Shown here one piece after another: positions 1 to 10,345 of a stretch of 64,000 nt of DNA. Location: NCBI GenBank assembly GCA_964630265.1, contig CAZVRW010000008.1, positions 1 to 64,000 on the forward strand. The letters are read 5' to 3'. Each line of letters starts with the position of its first letter. Within the stretch, counting starts at the first letter, position 1. A program made the translations under genes and the position numbers. Origin of the DNA: CAZBWP01 sp964630265 (GTDB taxonomy: Bacteria; Pseudomonadota; Alphaproteobacteria; Rhodospirillales; Defluviicoccaceae). Under the pieces are notes generated by a model. The model saw only the letters and a program-made list of their open reading frames with translations, did not search any database and was not told where the DNA came from.

Positions 1-1015
1 GCATGTGCACCTTGAGGATCTGCTCGCGCCCGAGAATGTCCGGATTGGGCACCACCACCTGGCGGTCGAAGCGGCCGGGGCGCAGCAGCGCCGGATCCAA
101 CACGTCCGGTCGGTTGGTGGCGGCGATCAGGATCACCCCTTCGTTGGCCTCGAAGCCGTCCATCTCCACCAGCAGCTGGTTGAGGGTCTGTTCGCGTTCG
201 TCGTTGCCGCCGCCGAGGCCGGCCCCGCGATGCCGGCCGACGGCATCGATCTCGTCGATGAAGATGATGCAGGGCGCATTCTTCTTGCCCTGCTCGAACA
301 TGTCGCGGACGCGGGACGCACCGACGCCGACGAACATCTCGACGAAGTCCGAGCCCGAAATCGTGAAGAACGGCACGTTGGCCTCGCCGGCGATGGCGCG
401 GGCGAGCAGGGTCTTGCCGGTGCCCGGCGGACCGACGAGCAGGCAGCCCTTGGGGATCTTGCCGCCGAGCCGCTGGAACCGCTGCGGATCCTTGAGGAAG
501 TCGACGACCTCTTCGAGTTCCTGCTTTGCTTCCTCGATGCCGGCGACGTCATCGAAGGTAACTCGCCCGGTGCGCTCGGTCAGCAACCGCGCGCGGCTCT
601 TGCCGAAGCCCATGGCCTTGCCGCCGCCCGACTGCATCTGCCGCATGAAGAAGATCCAGACGCCGATGAGCAGCAACATCGGGAACCAGGAAATCAGCAC
701 GCTGAGGAAATTCGGCGAGCCGTCGTCGGCGGGTTCCGCGGTGATCTTGACGTTGTTGCCCTCGAGCATGCCGATCAGGTTCGGATCCTGCGGGGCATAG
801 GTCGACAGCGGCCGCCCCTCCCGGTTACGCGCGGTGATCTCCCGACCCCGGATGACAACCTCGCGGATTTCGCCACTCTCGACCTGTCCAACAAATTCCG
901 AATAGGGAACCGCATACCCGCTCCCACGCGGCGTCGGCTGCTGGAAGGTGTTGAACAGGACGACCACGGCCAAGGCGACCGCAATCCAGAGCACGAGGTT
1001 CTTGCTGAAATTCAC
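1..1015 (-). CDS. ftsH: ATP-dependent zinc metalloprotease FtsH (C-terminal part off the edge)
   Basis: Membrane-anchored AAA+ protease that degrades misfolded membrane proteins and short-lived regulators. The visible 338 residues show an N-terminal membrane segment (about residues 5-22), a periplasmic stretch, a second membrane segment (about 103-123), Walker A GPPGTGKT, Walker B IIFIDEID and the second region of homology ending in RPGRFDRQ. The HEXXH protease domain lies beyond position 1. I place the start at the GTG at 1015: AAAGGA stands about nine bases upstream and the protein then begins with the family-typical MNFSKNLVLW. The gene follows tilS on the same strand with a 78-base gap, the usual alphaproteobacterial tilS-ftsH order. 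Identification is secure; only the truncation by the window limits it. Confidence 0.97.
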   Translation of the reverse strand, partial: MNFSKNLVLWIAVALAVVVLFNTFQQPTPRGSGYAVPYSEFVGQVESGEIREVVIRGREITARNREGRPLSTYAPQDPNLIGMLEGNNVKITAEPADDGSPNFLSVLISWFPMLLLIGVWIFFMRQMQSGGGKAMGFGKSRARLLTERTGRVTFDDVAGIEEAKQELEEVVDFLKDPQRFQRLGGKIPKGCLLVGPPGTGKTLLARAIAGEANVPFFTISGSDFVEMFVGVGASRVRDMFEQGKKNAPCIIFIDEIDAVGRHRGAGLGGGNDEREQTLNQLLVEMDGFEANEGVILIAATNRPDVLDPALLRPGRFDRQVVVPNPDILGREQILKVHM

Positions 1016-1093
1016 GCGTGTTGTTCCTTTGTCGATGGACCCGCGAAGTGGCCGACCGAACGGCCACGTTCCGTCGGCGCGAGCGGACCAACA

Positions 1094-2461
1094 TCACATA
1101 GTATCGCAAACGAACGCCGCAAGAAACGTCCCGCCGGCCAGCACCGGGCGCCGCGGCCAAAACCGGAGCCGCACCTCCGGCAAAGTATCGCCCGCCGTGC
1201 CGGCGCGGCGGACGCCGAGATGCGGCACGGCGACGATACCGCCGTCCTCGTCGAAGATGGCCGGAAGCGTCGGGGCGATTAGCGCCGGCACGGTCCGCCG
1301 CGCCATCCCGGAGGACTCGGCCTCTGCGGTCACTGCTTGCCAACCGAGGCGGCCCAACCCGTCGAGGCGCAGCGGCCGAGACCGGGATGACGCCGCCACG
1401 CGCGCGAAAAAGCGACCATCCCACCAGCCCCGTTCGCCGGGCGACAGCAGCAGGGGTGGCGGTGGCGTGCGCATCTCCCGAAAGATCAGCAGTCGATCAC
1501 CACGGCGGACGATGCGGCAACCGTGCAGGGTCGCCCCGGCGCCGCCGAGAGCGCCGATCAGCCGGTCGACCGCCGCCTGCGGGGGATGATGCTCACGCCC
1601 GCCGATCGTGGTCAGCAGTGCCGCCAGCGCCGCGCGCGCCACCTCGGCCGAGGCGTCGTCGGCAAATCCTGCGGCGAGCCAGGCGAAGCCGGCGGGATGT
1701 ACCGACGCCGTCCGGGCCAACAGTCGCGCGACCGCGGTCTCCGTTGCCGCGTTGCGTTGCGCCCGACCGGCCGCGCGCGCCAGTTGCGCGTCGCCGCTGT
1801 CGTTCGCCGCCGCCAAGGCTTGGCGGACCCGCACCCGTTCGAACCGTGGATCCCGGTTCGACGGATCCTCGATCCAGGTGACACCCCGCCGCGTCAGGGT
1901 GGCCCGCACGCGTGCAGGCTCGACGGCCAGCAGCGGGCGCAGGATGCGGGCAGCGGGGGTGTCGACGATCGGCGCCATGCCCGCCGCCGCGGCGTCGCCG
2001 CCGCGCCGGGCGCCGCGCATGATCACCGTTTCCAGCTGGTCACGACGATGATGGCCGAGCAGCAGATGCAGCACCCCCGCCCGCCGGCACCAGCCGGTGA
2101 GCAACGCCAACCGGCCGGCGCGCGCCCGTTCCTGGACGCGGCGCGACGGCGGCGGGCCGGGCCACGCCAGGATCTCCACGGCGATGCCCCGACCGCGCAG
2201 CACCGCGGCGACGTGCTCGGCCTCGGCGACAGACTCCGGACGCAGCCGATGGTCGACGAGCAACGCGCTGACCCGGCCGCCGCGACGCCGGGCCCAATCT
2301 TCGGTAAGAATGCAGAGGGCGGTACTGTCGGCACCGCCGGAGACGCCGACGGCAAGCCACGGCGCCGGCTCGAAGGGCTCGAATGGCGCCATCAGGGCGG
2401 CGAACCCGGCGGTGTCGATGGCCGCCGCTGCGTCCCCCGCCATGGTCCGGGTCAGGGGCAC
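1094..2461 (-). CDS. tilS: tRNA(Ile)-lysidine synthase TilS
   Basis: Uses ATP and lysine to convert the wobble C34 of the AUA-reading tRNA-Ile to lysidine, an essential cytoplasmic step. The PP-loop motif SGGADST lies near residue 41, followed by the family motifs LLVDHRLR and LLGHHRRDQLET, and a C-terminal region of the TilS type. Length 455 residues against about 430 in E. coli. The frame opens at 2461, overlapping the cpoB stop by ten bases; an alternative ATG at 2443 lies just after that stop and would remove only six residues. Tight packing with pal-cpoB upstream and ftsH downstream suggests one long transcript. The C-terminal third is Arg/Ala rich, as is common at this GC content. Confidence 0.93.
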   Translation of the reverse strand: MPLTRTMAGDAAAAIDTAGFAALMAPFEPFEPAPWLAVGVSGGADSTALCILTEDWARRRGGRVSALLVDHRLRPESVAEAEHVAAVLRGRGIAVEILAWPGPPPSRRVQERARAGRLALLTGWCRRAGVLHLLLGHHRRDQLETVIMRGARRGGDAAAAGMAPIVDTPAARILRPLLAVEPARVRATLTRRGVTWIEDPSNRDPRFERVRVRQALAAANDSGDAQLARAAGRAQRNAATETAVARLLARTASVHPAGFAWLAAGFADDASAEVARAALAALLTTIGGREHHPPQAAVDRLIGALGGAGATLHGCRIVRRGDRLLIFREMRTPPPPLLLSPGERGWWDGRFFARVAASSRSRPLRLDGLGRLGWQAVTAEAESSGMARRTVPALIAPTLPAIFDEDGGIVAVPHLGVRRAGTAGDTLPEVRLRFWPRRPVLAGGTFLAAFVCDTM

Positions 2462-3243
2462 CCGAGGCGCGTTGCTTCCGCCGCCCGCCGGTCCTCGATG
2501 CGCTGGGGCGCTCGCGGGAAGGCGCGCTTGAGCTGGGCGAAGGTGGTGCAGGCGTCGTCGGTGCGACCGATCTTGGCCAGCGACATGCCGAGCTTGAGCA
2601 GCGAGTCCGGTGCCTTCGAGCCATCCTTCTTGGCCTGATAGGCGGTGGCGAACGCCTTCGCCGCGCCCTCGAAGTTGCCACGAACGTAGTAGGTCTCGGC
2701 CAGCCAGTAGCGGGCGTTGTCCGCCAGTTCGGCTTCCGGATGCCGGTCGACGAAGGCGCGCAGCGCCGCCTCCGCCGTGTCGTACTGGGCCGTCTGCAGC
2801 AACCGAAAGGCGTAGGCGTACTGCTCCTCGGGGGTGCCGTCCGGCAAGGTCGCCGCGGCGGCGGGCGCCTGCGGCGGCGGCGCGGCGGTTGGCGGCGGCG
2901 CGGGTCCGCGCGGCGCGGCGGGTGCCGCCGCGACGGGCGCCCCCTGAGCGGCTGCCTCCAGCCTCTCGAGGCGGCTCTCCATGTCGGCGATGGCGGTCTC
3001 CAGCCGCTCTTCCAGGCGACGGATCCGGAAGTCCAGTTCCTCGACTTGGCCGGTCGCGGCGCGGATGTCCTGTTCCAGCGTCGCCACGCGCACCTGGAGC
3101 CGGGCATAGGCCGCCGAGGACTCCTCGACCGCCTGTCCCTGGGCCGGCGCAACCGGCACGACGGCGGCCGCCGCCAACACGACGAAGGCGACACCCGCAC
3201 TCTGGGCGGCACGCGCGGCGCGGCGGGCCATGGTCGGCCTCAC
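2452..3243 (-). CDS. cpoB: Cell division coordinator CpoB (YbgF)
   Basis: Periplasmic partner of the Tol-Pal system; in E. coli it links outer-membrane constriction to peptidoglycan synthesis. The product (263 residues) has a signal peptide ending near AQG, a coiled coil (about 45-95) with heptad-like Leu spacing, a Pro/Ala-rich linker (about 95-130), and tandem TPR motifs to the C-terminus, including EEQYAYAFRLLQ and YYVRGNFEGAAKAF. The GTG at 3243 overlaps the pal stop (GTGA); an ATG at 3231 giving MARRAARA is equally possible and leaves the signal peptide intact. It is the last tol gene before tilS. The domain order and position make the call firm. Confidence 0.92.
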   Translation of the reverse strand: MRPTMARRAARAAQSAGVAFVVLAAAAVVPVAPAQGQAVEESSAAYARLQVRVATLEQDIRAATGQVEELDFRIRRLEERLETAIADMESRLERLEAAAQGAPVAAAPAAPRGPAPPPTAAPPPQAPAAAATLPDGTPEEQYAYAFRLLQTAQYDTAEAALRAFVDRHPEAELADNARYWLAETYYVRGNFEGAAKAFATAYQAKKDGSKAPDSLLKLGMSLAKIGRTDDACTTFAQLKRAFPRAPQRIEDRRAAEATRLGCP

Positions 3244-3767
3244 ATGCCCGGGCGGGCGCCCGGAACGATGGTCACCGCCCGCCGATTGCGCGCCCAGGCG
3301 GCCTCGTTCGAGCCGGCCACCGCCGGCCGCTCCTCGCCATAGGACACCGTCCGGATCTGAATCGGATCGACGCCGAGCGACACCATGTAATCGCGCACCG
3401 CATTCGCCCGCCGGTCGCCGAGGGCAAGATTGTACTCTCGCGTGCCCCGCTCGTCGGCGTGCCCCTCGATGACCACGGCGATGCCGGTCGCACCCGCCAA
3501 GAGCCGCGCCTGCTCGCCGATCGTCGTCCGCGCCGGGCCGTCGAGAGTGTACTGATCGAAACCGAAGTAGACGGTATCACCGATCCGTTCGAGCTGCGTC
3601 TGCGCCTCCAGCGCCGATGCCGCCACCGGCGTCGTCGGGGCGCCGGTCGTCATTTCGCTGCCGGCGCCGGTACCGGCGGCGCTGCCCGCCGTGCCGGTTT
3701 GCCCCGGGGTTTCGCAGGCGGCAAGCAGCGCCAACGCGGCGAATACGGCGAGTCCTCGGTAAGGCAT
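3240..3767 (-). CDS. pal: Peptidoglycan-associated lipoprotein Pal
   Basis: Outer-membrane lipoprotein that binds peptidoglycan and TolB and holds the envelope layers together during division. It has a lipoprotein signal with lipobox LLAAC, a low-complexity Gly/Thr/Ala spacer, then an OmpA-like domain with the peptidoglycan-binding signatures YFGFDQYTL, IEGHADERGTREYN and LGDRRANAV. I prefer the ATG at 3767 (MPYRGL) because GGAGAG sits just ahead of it; an in-frame ATG at 3779 would add four residues (MESE) before the signal sequence. Lies between tolB and cpoB in the standard order. Confidence 0.95.
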   Translation of the reverse strand: MPYRGLAVFAALALLAACETPGQTGTAGSAAGTGAGSEMTTGAPTTPVAASALEAQTQLERIGDTVYFGFDQYTLDGPARTTIGEQARLLAGATGIAVVIEGHADERGTREYNLALGDRRANAVRDYMVSLGVDPIQIRTVSYGEERPAVAGSNEAAWARNRRAVTIVPGARPGM

Positions 3768-3827
3768 CTCACTCTCCATGGTCCAGGAACGAGCGTGTGT
3801 CCAGCGATGCCGCGGAGCGGGCGCGGC

Positions 3828-5186
3828 TCAAGGATTGAGCGGCGACCACGAGGGGTCGGAGGCATCGATCGGGGTCACGATCTCTCGACGATTGTAGCCG
3901 GTCAGGTCCACCGAGAACAGCCGGGTCACGCCGCCGGCCCCGCCCGCGCCTTGCGGTTGGCGCGAGAAATACAGGATCACCCTGCCGTTCGGCGACCACG
4001 TCGGGCCTTCCACGTGGAAGCCTTCGGTGAGCAATCGCTCGCCGCTGCCGTCGGGATTCATCACGCCGATGTGGAATCGGCCGCCCAGCATCTTGGTGAA
4101 CGCGATCAGATCGCCACGCGGCGACCACACCGGTGTCGCATAGCGGCCGTCGCCGAAGCTGATCCGCTTCACGCCGCTGCCGTCGGCGGCCATGACGTAG
4201 AGCTGCGGCGAACCGCCCCGGTCCGAGTTGAAAACGATGCGCCCGCCGTCCGGCGAGAAGCTGGGCGAGGTATCGATGGCCGACTGCGTGGTCAACCGCC
4301 GCAATGCCGGGCTGCGCAGGTCGTACGTGTAGATGTCGGAATTGCCGTCGATGGCGAGCGACATCGCCAGCACGGTGCCGTCTGGGGAAAAGCGCGGCGC
4401 GAACGACATGCCATCGAACTGTCCGAGCGCCCTGTCGCGCCCGGTCTCCACATCCAGCAACCGGACGCCGGGACGCCCGCCCTGGTACGACAGGTAGGCG
4501 ACGGTCTGACGTGTCGGGGAAAAGCGCGGCGTCAGAACGAGCGCGCGGCCATCGGTCAGGAAGCGGTGGTTGGCGCCGTCCTGATCCATGATCGCCAGCC
4601 GCTTGACCCGCCGGTTGAACGGCCCGGTCTCGGCGACATAGACGATGCGACTGTCGAAATAGCCTTCCTCGCCGGTGAGCCGCTTGTAGACGGCGTCGGC
4701 GATCAGGTGGGCGACGCGGCGCCAGTTGCTTGCCGGCGTCGCGAACGACAGGCCGATCATTTGCTGTTCGGCGAACACGTCCCACAGCCGGAACTGCACC
4801 TGCAACTGACCGTCGGGCAGCAGCGAGGCGCGGCCGTGCACCAGCGCCGCCGCGTTGATGACGCGCCAGTCGCCGAAACGGGGCGGGGTCTGAAGGGCGA
4901 GATCGCGCTGCACGAACGCCGACCGGTCGATGGGCTTGAACAGCCCCGACCGTTCCAGGTCCGCCGCCACCACCGAGGCCACGTCGCGGCCGAAGGCCAC
5001 CTCGTTCGGCTGGTCGCCCGCGAAATCGGAGATCGCGATGGGGATCGGCTCCCGCACACCGCGGGTGATGTCGACGTTGAGTTCGGCGGCCGATCCACCG
5101 GCTACGCCGACGGCGAGACCGGCGACCATAAGGACGGCGATGACATGGCGCCACGCCGACCAGCGTTGCGGGGACACGCGCATCAT
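3828..5186 (-). CDS. tolB: Tol-Pal translocation protein TolB
   Basis: Periplasmic beta-propeller that docks on Pal and TolA during outer-membrane constriction. The 452-residue product starts with a signal peptide ending near GGSAA, followed by the TolB N-terminal domain (ISDFAGDQPNEVAFGRDV) and a C-terminal propeller built from repeated PD40 motifs (APRFSPDGTVLAM, SPSFSPDGGRIVF, TPVWSPRGDLIAF, GPTWSPNGRVILY). Its ATG overlaps the tolA stop (ATGA at 5183-5186), indicating translational coupling. Length and repeat content are normal for the family. Confidence 0.96.
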   Translation of the reverse strand: MMRVSPQRWSAWRHVIAVLMVAGLAVGVAGGSAAELNVDITRGVREPIPIAISDFAGDQPNEVAFGRDVASVVAADLERSGLFKPIDRSAFVQRDLALQTPPRFGDWRVINAAALVHGRASLLPDGQLQVQFRLWDVFAEQQMIGLSFATPASNWRRVAHLIADAVYKRLTGEEGYFDSRIVYVAETGPFNRRVKRLAIMDQDGANHRFLTDGRALVLTPRFSPTRQTVAYLSYQGGRPGVRLLDVETGRDRALGQFDGMSFAPRFSPDGTVLAMSLAIDGNSDIYTYDLRSPALRRLTTQSAIDTSPSFSPDGGRIVFNSDRGGSPQLYVMAADGSGVKRISFGDGRYATPVWSPRGDLIAFTKMLGGRFHIGVMNPDGSGERLLTEGFHVEGPTWSPNGRVILYFSRQPQGAGGAGGVTRLFSVDLTGYNRREIVTPIDASDPSWSPLNP

Positions 5187-6376
5187 CGGTTCATCATCTC
5201 CTGTGGATTGAAGGTCAGCACCAGCTGTTTCCAGGTCTCATATTTTTCGGGCGGCAGACGAAACGGGTGGCACCGCGGATTGAGCACCGCCCGCCGCGCG
5301 CTGTCCGCCGCCGCCTGCCAGGCACCGCTGCCCGACGGCTGCCGGGCATCGTCGATGACGACGCTGCTCGGCGTGCCGTCCCGGTTCATCACCACCCGCA
5401 GGCGCACGATCAGATCGCCGGCATCACGCGCCCCGGCGGGGACGTTCCAGCACGCTTCGATCTGTCGGCGCAAGGCCGCGATTTCGTCGGCGGTGACCTG
5501 GTCCGCCTGGCCAAGCTGTGGCTCCGCCGACTCGAGCAGGGCGGCGATCTGATCGGGCGCGGGCGCGCGCGTTGGATCGAGGGCCGGATCGATCGTCGCG
5601 GCGGCGCGCTCTGCGGCCTCCAGATCGTCGACGCGCTGCAGCACCGAGGCGAAGTCGGGCACCTCGGCGTCGGCCGGTTCCTCCGGTGTCGGGGCTTGCT
5701 CTGCCGGGGCTTCCGGTACCGGCGTTTCCGGTGCCGCCGGCCGGGCGGCTGGCGTATCGGCAGGCGGCGTGTCGGCGGGCGGCGTGTCGGCGGGCGGCGA
5801 TGGGGGCTTCGGCTCGGAAAAGTCGATCAACGGTGGCGAGGTCGTCGAGGACGAGGTGGTCTCCATCCCTCCCCCCGACGCCTGCCGGGCGGCGGCATCC
5901 TCGGCGGGCGTCGGTTCGGGGGCGGGGGCAGGCTCCGCTTTCGGCTCGGGCTTGGGCGCCGGCACCGGCTCGGTGGCGGCGGCTGTCTCTTCCCTGGCCG
6001 GCCGGGACGGCTCGACCGGCGCCGGCTCGGCGCGCGGGTCGCCCGGTCGCGGCGTCGCCGCCGGACCGCCGCTGCCCGGCGTCCCGGTTCGTCCCGGTGC
6101 CGGTGGCTTCGCCGACGGCGGGGTCGGGGTCGGGATCGCGCGGGACGCCTGCGCCGCCGCCGGCGGCGGCGTCGTCTCCCGCCGGCCGCCGGAGGTACGG
6201 GGCGCGGCAACGGGCGTGCCCAGCGACGCCAGGGCCGGCACGTCGCTGACACTCACCACCTCGACCGAATTGTGGACGTCGACGTCGAGGCGGCGGCCGT
6301 CCGCGGACGGATCGAGCAGCACGACCACCAGCAGCAGCACGTGCAGGGAAACGGAGGCGATGAGCGGTTTGCGCAC
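5183..6376 (-). CDS. tolA: TolA envelope-spanning protein
   Basis: Inner-membrane protein energised by TolQR that reaches through the periplasm to TolB/Pal. One N-terminal membrane helix (about 7-21, LIASVSLHVLLLVVVLL), then about 250 residues of Pro/Ala/Glu-rich linker containing three copies of PPADT, and a C-terminal TonB/TolA-like domain (from about 300) with LRRQIEACWNVPAGARDAG and VRLRVVMNRDGTP. The linker is Pro-rich rather than the Lys/Ala helical type of E. coli, as is usual in alphaproteobacteria. It overlaps tolB by four bases and follows tolR by six. Confidence 0.93.
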   Translation of the reverse strand: MRKPLIASVSLHVLLLVVVLLDPSADGRRLDVDVHNSVEVVSVSDVPALASLGTPVAAPRTSGGRRETTPPPAAAQASRAIPTPTPPSAKPPAPGRTGTPGSGGPAATPRPGDPRAEPAPVEPSRPAREETAAATEPVPAPKPEPKAEPAPAPEPTPAEDAAARQASGGGMETTSSSTTSPPLIDFSEPKPPSPPADTPPADTPPADTPAARPAAPETPVPEAPAEQAPTPEEPADAEVPDFASVLQRVDDLEAAERAAATIDPALDPTRAPAPDQIAALLESAEPQLGQADQVTADEIAALRRQIEACWNVPAGARDAGDLIVRLRVVMNRDGTPSSVVIDDARQPSGSGAWQAAADSARRAVLNPRCHPFRLPPEKYETWKQLVLTFNPQEMMNR

Positions 6377-6382
6377 GGCGGG

Positions 6383-6868
<486 letters not shown>

Positions 6869-6871
6869 GGC

Positions 6872-7603
<732 letters not shown>

Positions 7604-7609
7604 CGACTC

Positions 7610-8065
7610 CTACCGTTCGTTTCCAGTCATCGTCGCCGCGAGGGCGGCGCGGAGCTCCACCGGCACCCGCGCCGGCCGGCCCGTACCGTTGAGACACGCC
7701 AGCACCACCTCGACGTCCACCAGCACATCGCCACCGCGGCGGATCGCCTGGCCGAGCGCGAAGGATGCGCCGGCGACCCGAAGCACCCGCGTCGCCACCA
7801 ACAGCGCATCCTCGAGGCGCGCCGGCGCGCGGTAGTCGACGACGCAGCGACGGACGGCGAACGCCAGGCCCGCCTCCTGGCGCAGCCGCACGTGGTCGGT
7901 GCCGAACGCCCGCAGCATCTCGGTCCGCGCCCGCTCGGCGAATTTCAGATAATTGGCATAATACACGATGCCGAAGGCGTCCGTGTCCTCGTAGTAGACC
8001 CGCACGGGAAAGATGAAGTCCTCGCCGTCGAAGCGGCCCGGCGGCGGCTCAAGCGTCGGCATCAT
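7610..8065 (-). CDS. ybgC: Acyl-CoA thioesterase YbgC of the Tol-Pal cluster
   Basis: Hot-dog fold thioesterase that hydrolyses short-chain or phospholipid-linked acyl-CoA; its place in tol operons is nearly universal but its role there is unclear. The 4HBT signature YYEDTDAFGIVYYANY holds the catalytic Asp. I choose the ATG at 8065 (or the adjacent ATG at 8062, MPTLEPPP), overlapping the ruvB stop by 14-17 bases; longer frames extend only through ruvB sequence in another phase. About 151 residues, close to the usual 135-150. It lies between ruvB and tolQ, so the ruv and tol sets are probably co-transcribed. Confidence 0.93.
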   Translation of the reverse strand: MMPTLEPPPGRFDGEDFIFPVRVYYEDTDAFGIVYYANYLKFAERARTEMLRAFGTDHVRLRQEAGLAFAVRRCVVDYRAPARLEDALLVATRVLRVAGASFALGQAIRRGGDVLVDVEVVLACLNGTGRPARVPVELRAALAATMTGNER

Positions 8066-9155
8066 CGTCCAGCAGGTCCAGTTGATCGGGCAAGGCGAGC
8101 ACCGGCAACCCCAGGTGCCGGTGGGCGGCGGCGGCGAGCACGCGGCCACGCGGCGTGCGCATCAGAAATCCCTGTTGCATGAGATAGGGCTCGATGACCT
8201 CTTCGATGGTGTCGCGCTGCTCCGAGACCGCCGCGGCCAGCGTCTCGACGCCCACCGGGCCGCCGGCGTAATGCTCGGCGATGCACCGCAGGTAGCGGCG
8301 GTCCATGGCGTCGAGGCCGCGGTCGTCGATGTCGAGGCGATCGAGGGCCGGCGCGGCGATCGCCGCGTCGACCCGCGGATGGCCATCGACTGTGGCAAAA
8401 TCACGGACGCGCCGCAGCAGCCGCACGGCGATGCGCGGGGTGCCGCGCGACCGCCGGGCGATCTCCTCGGCGCCGTCGTCGGTGACCTGGAAGGTGAGGA
8501 TGCGGGCACCGCGGCGAACGATGCGGGCGAGTTCGGCGGGCTCGTAGAACTCCAGACGCAGCGGAATGCCGAAGCGTTCGCGCAGCGGCCGGGTGATCAG
8601 GCCGGAGCGCGTCGTCGCCCCGACCAGGGTGAACGGCGGCACATCGATGCGCACGGTCCGCGCCGCCGGCCCTTCGCCGATCACCAGGTCGAGCTTGAAG
8701 TCCTCCATGGCCGGATAGAGGATCTCTTCGACCGTCGGCGACAACCGGTGGATCTCGTCGATGAACAGCACATCCGCCGGCTGCAGGTTGGTGAGGATGG
8801 CGGCGAGGTCACCGGGGCGCGCCAGCACCGGCCCCGAGGTGGCGCGGAAGCCCACCCCGAGTTCGTGAGCGATGATCTGCGCCAGCGTCGTCTTGCCGAG
8901 CCCCGGCGGGCCGTGCAGCAAGACGTGGTCGAGCGGCTCGTCGCGCCCCCGGGCGGCGGCGATGAAGACCCGGAGATTGGCGCAGACTGGCCGCTGGCCG
9001 ACGAAAGAGTCGAGCGACGCCGGCCGCAGCGTCTCCTCGCCGGTATCGTCCTCGCGTCGCTGGCCGGTGACGGCGCGCACGAGCCCGGCCGCCTCGCCGG
9101 GATCCGATGGTTGGCGATCGCCGGGATCAAATGGCTGGCGGGGACGCGCGCTCAT
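8049..9155 (-). CDS. ruvB: Holliday junction branch-migration ATPase RuvB
   Basis: Hexameric AAA+ motor that drives branch migration at Holliday junctions with RuvA. Walker A GPPGLGKTT (about residues 81-89), Walker B DVLFIDEIHRL, sensor motif LVGATTRSGLITRPLRERF, and the C-terminal winged helix with EPYLMQQGFLMRTPRGR are all intact. 368 residues, a little longer than the usual 335-350 because of an N-terminal Pro/Asp-rich extension of about 25 residues. The ATG overlaps the ruvA stop by four bases (ATGA at 9152-9155). Confidence 0.97.
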   Translation of the reverse strand: MSARPRQPFDPGDRQPSDPGEAAGLVRAVTGQRREDDTGEETLRPASLDSFVGQRPVCANLRVFIAAARGRDEPLDHVLLHGPPGLGKTTLAQIIAHELGVGFRATSGPVLARPGDLAAILTNLQPADVLFIDEIHRLSPTVEEILYPAMEDFKLDLVIGEGPAARTVRIDVPPFTLVGATTRSGLITRPLRERFGIPLRLEFYEPAELARIVRRGARILTFQVTDDGAEEIARRSRGTPRIAVRLLRRVRDFATVDGHPRVDAAIAAPALDRLDIDDRGLDAMDRRYLRCIAEHYAGGPVGVETLAAAVSEQRDTIEEVIEPYLMQQGFLMRTPRGRVLAAAAHRHLGLPVLALPDQLDLLDDDADA

Positions 9156-9766
9156 GGCCCTTCACCCCGCGGCGCCAGGCGGGTCAAGCCGTCGCGGATC
9201 AGCGCCTCCACCCCCGGCGTCTCGCCCAGCCGATCCGCTGCCGCGGCAATGGCGGTGAACGCCTCGCCCGGCGCGAACCCCAGGTTGACCAGCGCCGCCA
9301 CGGCATCGCGGGTGTCCGCCGCCACGGCGGGAACGGAAGCGACGGCGGCCGTGCCGGCGGGCGCGATCGAGGTCGCCTTGTCTTTCAGTTCGCTGGTGAT
9401 GCGGGCGGCGAGCCTGGGCCCAACCCCCGCCGCCCGGCCGAGCGCCGCCCGGTCGCCGGCAGCGATGGCCAGCGCCAAGTCGGCCGGCGCCAGCACCGTC
9501 AGGATCGCCAGGGCCACCTTGGCACCGACGCCCTGCACGGTGGTGAGCAAGCGAAACCACTCGCGCTCGACGGCGTCGAGGAAGCCGAACAGCTGGATCG
9601 CGTCCTCGCGCACCTGCGTTTCCACATGCAGGCTGGCGGCCGCGCCGGTCTCCAGGCGGGCCAGGGTCCGCCCGGAGCAGAACACCAGATAGCCGACTCC
9701 GGCGACGTCGACGACGACCCAGCCATCGCCGGCCCCGTCGACGCGGCCGCTCAGCTTGGCAATCAT
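9152..9766 (-). CDS. ruvA: Holliday junction DNA-binding protein RuvA
   Basis: Tetrameric clamp that binds four-way junctions and loads RuvB. Begins MIAKLSGRVD, has the OB-fold N-terminal domain (HVETQVREDAIQLFGF), helix-hairpin-helix motifs (TVQGVGAKVALAIL and AAGVGPRLAARITSELKDK), an Ala-rich linker, and the C-terminal RuvB-contact domain (ALVNLGFAPGEAFTAIA). 204 residues. The ATG at 9764-9766 overlaps the ruvC stop by four bases, so ruvC-ruvA-ruvB are translationally coupled. Confidence 0.96.
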   Translation of the reverse strand: MIAKLSGRVDGAGDGWVVVDVAGVGYLVFCSGRTLARLETGAAASLHVETQVREDAIQLFGFLDAVEREWFRLLTTVQGVGAKVALAILTVLAPADLALAIAAGDRAALGRAAGVGPRLAARITSELKDKATSIAPAGTAAVASVPAVAADTRDAVAALVNLGFAPGEAFTAIAAAADRLGETPGVEALIRDGLTRLAPRGEGP

Positions 9767-10260
9767 CGCCCCGCCGCCGCGATCCGCGCCGCCGTCTGCC
9801 GGTGGTGCGCGTGACACACCGCCACCGCCAAGGCGTCGGCGGCATCCGGTGTCGACAGTTCGGCACCCGGCAGCAGCATTCGGATCATCAGTTGCACCTG
9901 CTGCTTCGCCGCGTGGCCACTGCCCACCACCGACTTCTTCACGAGGTTCGGCAGGTATTCGGCGACCGGGATGCCGGCCTGCGCCGGAATCAACATGGCG
10001 ATGCCGCGCGCCTGGCCGAGCCGCAGCGTCGAGACGGCGTTGCGGTTGACGAACGTCTCCTCCACCGCCGCCTCGTCGGGGCGGTAGCGCGCCATTACCT
10101 CGGCCAAGCCCTCGGCCAGTTGCTTCAGGCGCTCGGCTAGCGACAGCCGGTCGTCGGTGACGAGGGCACCGTCGGCGACGTGGCCGAGACAGCCGTCGGC
10201 GGCATCGACAACGCCCCAACCGGTGACGCGCAGGCCCGGATCCAGTCCGATCAACCGCAT
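9763..10260 (-). CDS. ruvC: Holliday junction resolvase RuvC
   Basis: Dimeric endonuclease that cuts Holliday junctions. The acidic catalytic residues are visible in MRLIGLDPG, EETFVNRN and TPDAADALAVAVCH, within a RNase H-like fold of 165 residues. First gene of the ruvCAB-ybgC-tol series. Its 5' side is separated from yebC by 132 bases that carry a 13-bp tandem repeat. Confidence 0.96.
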   Translation of the reverse strand: MRLIGLDPGLRVTGWGVVDAADGCLGHVADGALVTDDRLSLAERLKQLAEGLAEVMARYRPDEAAVEETFVNRNAVSTLRLGQARGIAMLIPAQAGIPVAEYLPNLVKKSVVGSGHAAKQQVQLMIRMLLPGAELSTPDAADALAVAVCHAHHRQTAARIAAAGR

Positions 10261-10345
10261 TTCATTTGCTTTCCGCGCATTCCGCCCATTCCGCGCTGCC
10301 CGGGGTCGCGCCCGGATCGCCCGGCACCCGCCGGTCGGTTCCCGC

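Noticed and set aside
2610..5552. Very long plus-strand open frame opposite cpoB, pal and tolB
   Set aside because: Antisense to clearly recognised genes, Arg/Pro-rich with no domain; a product of high GC content.
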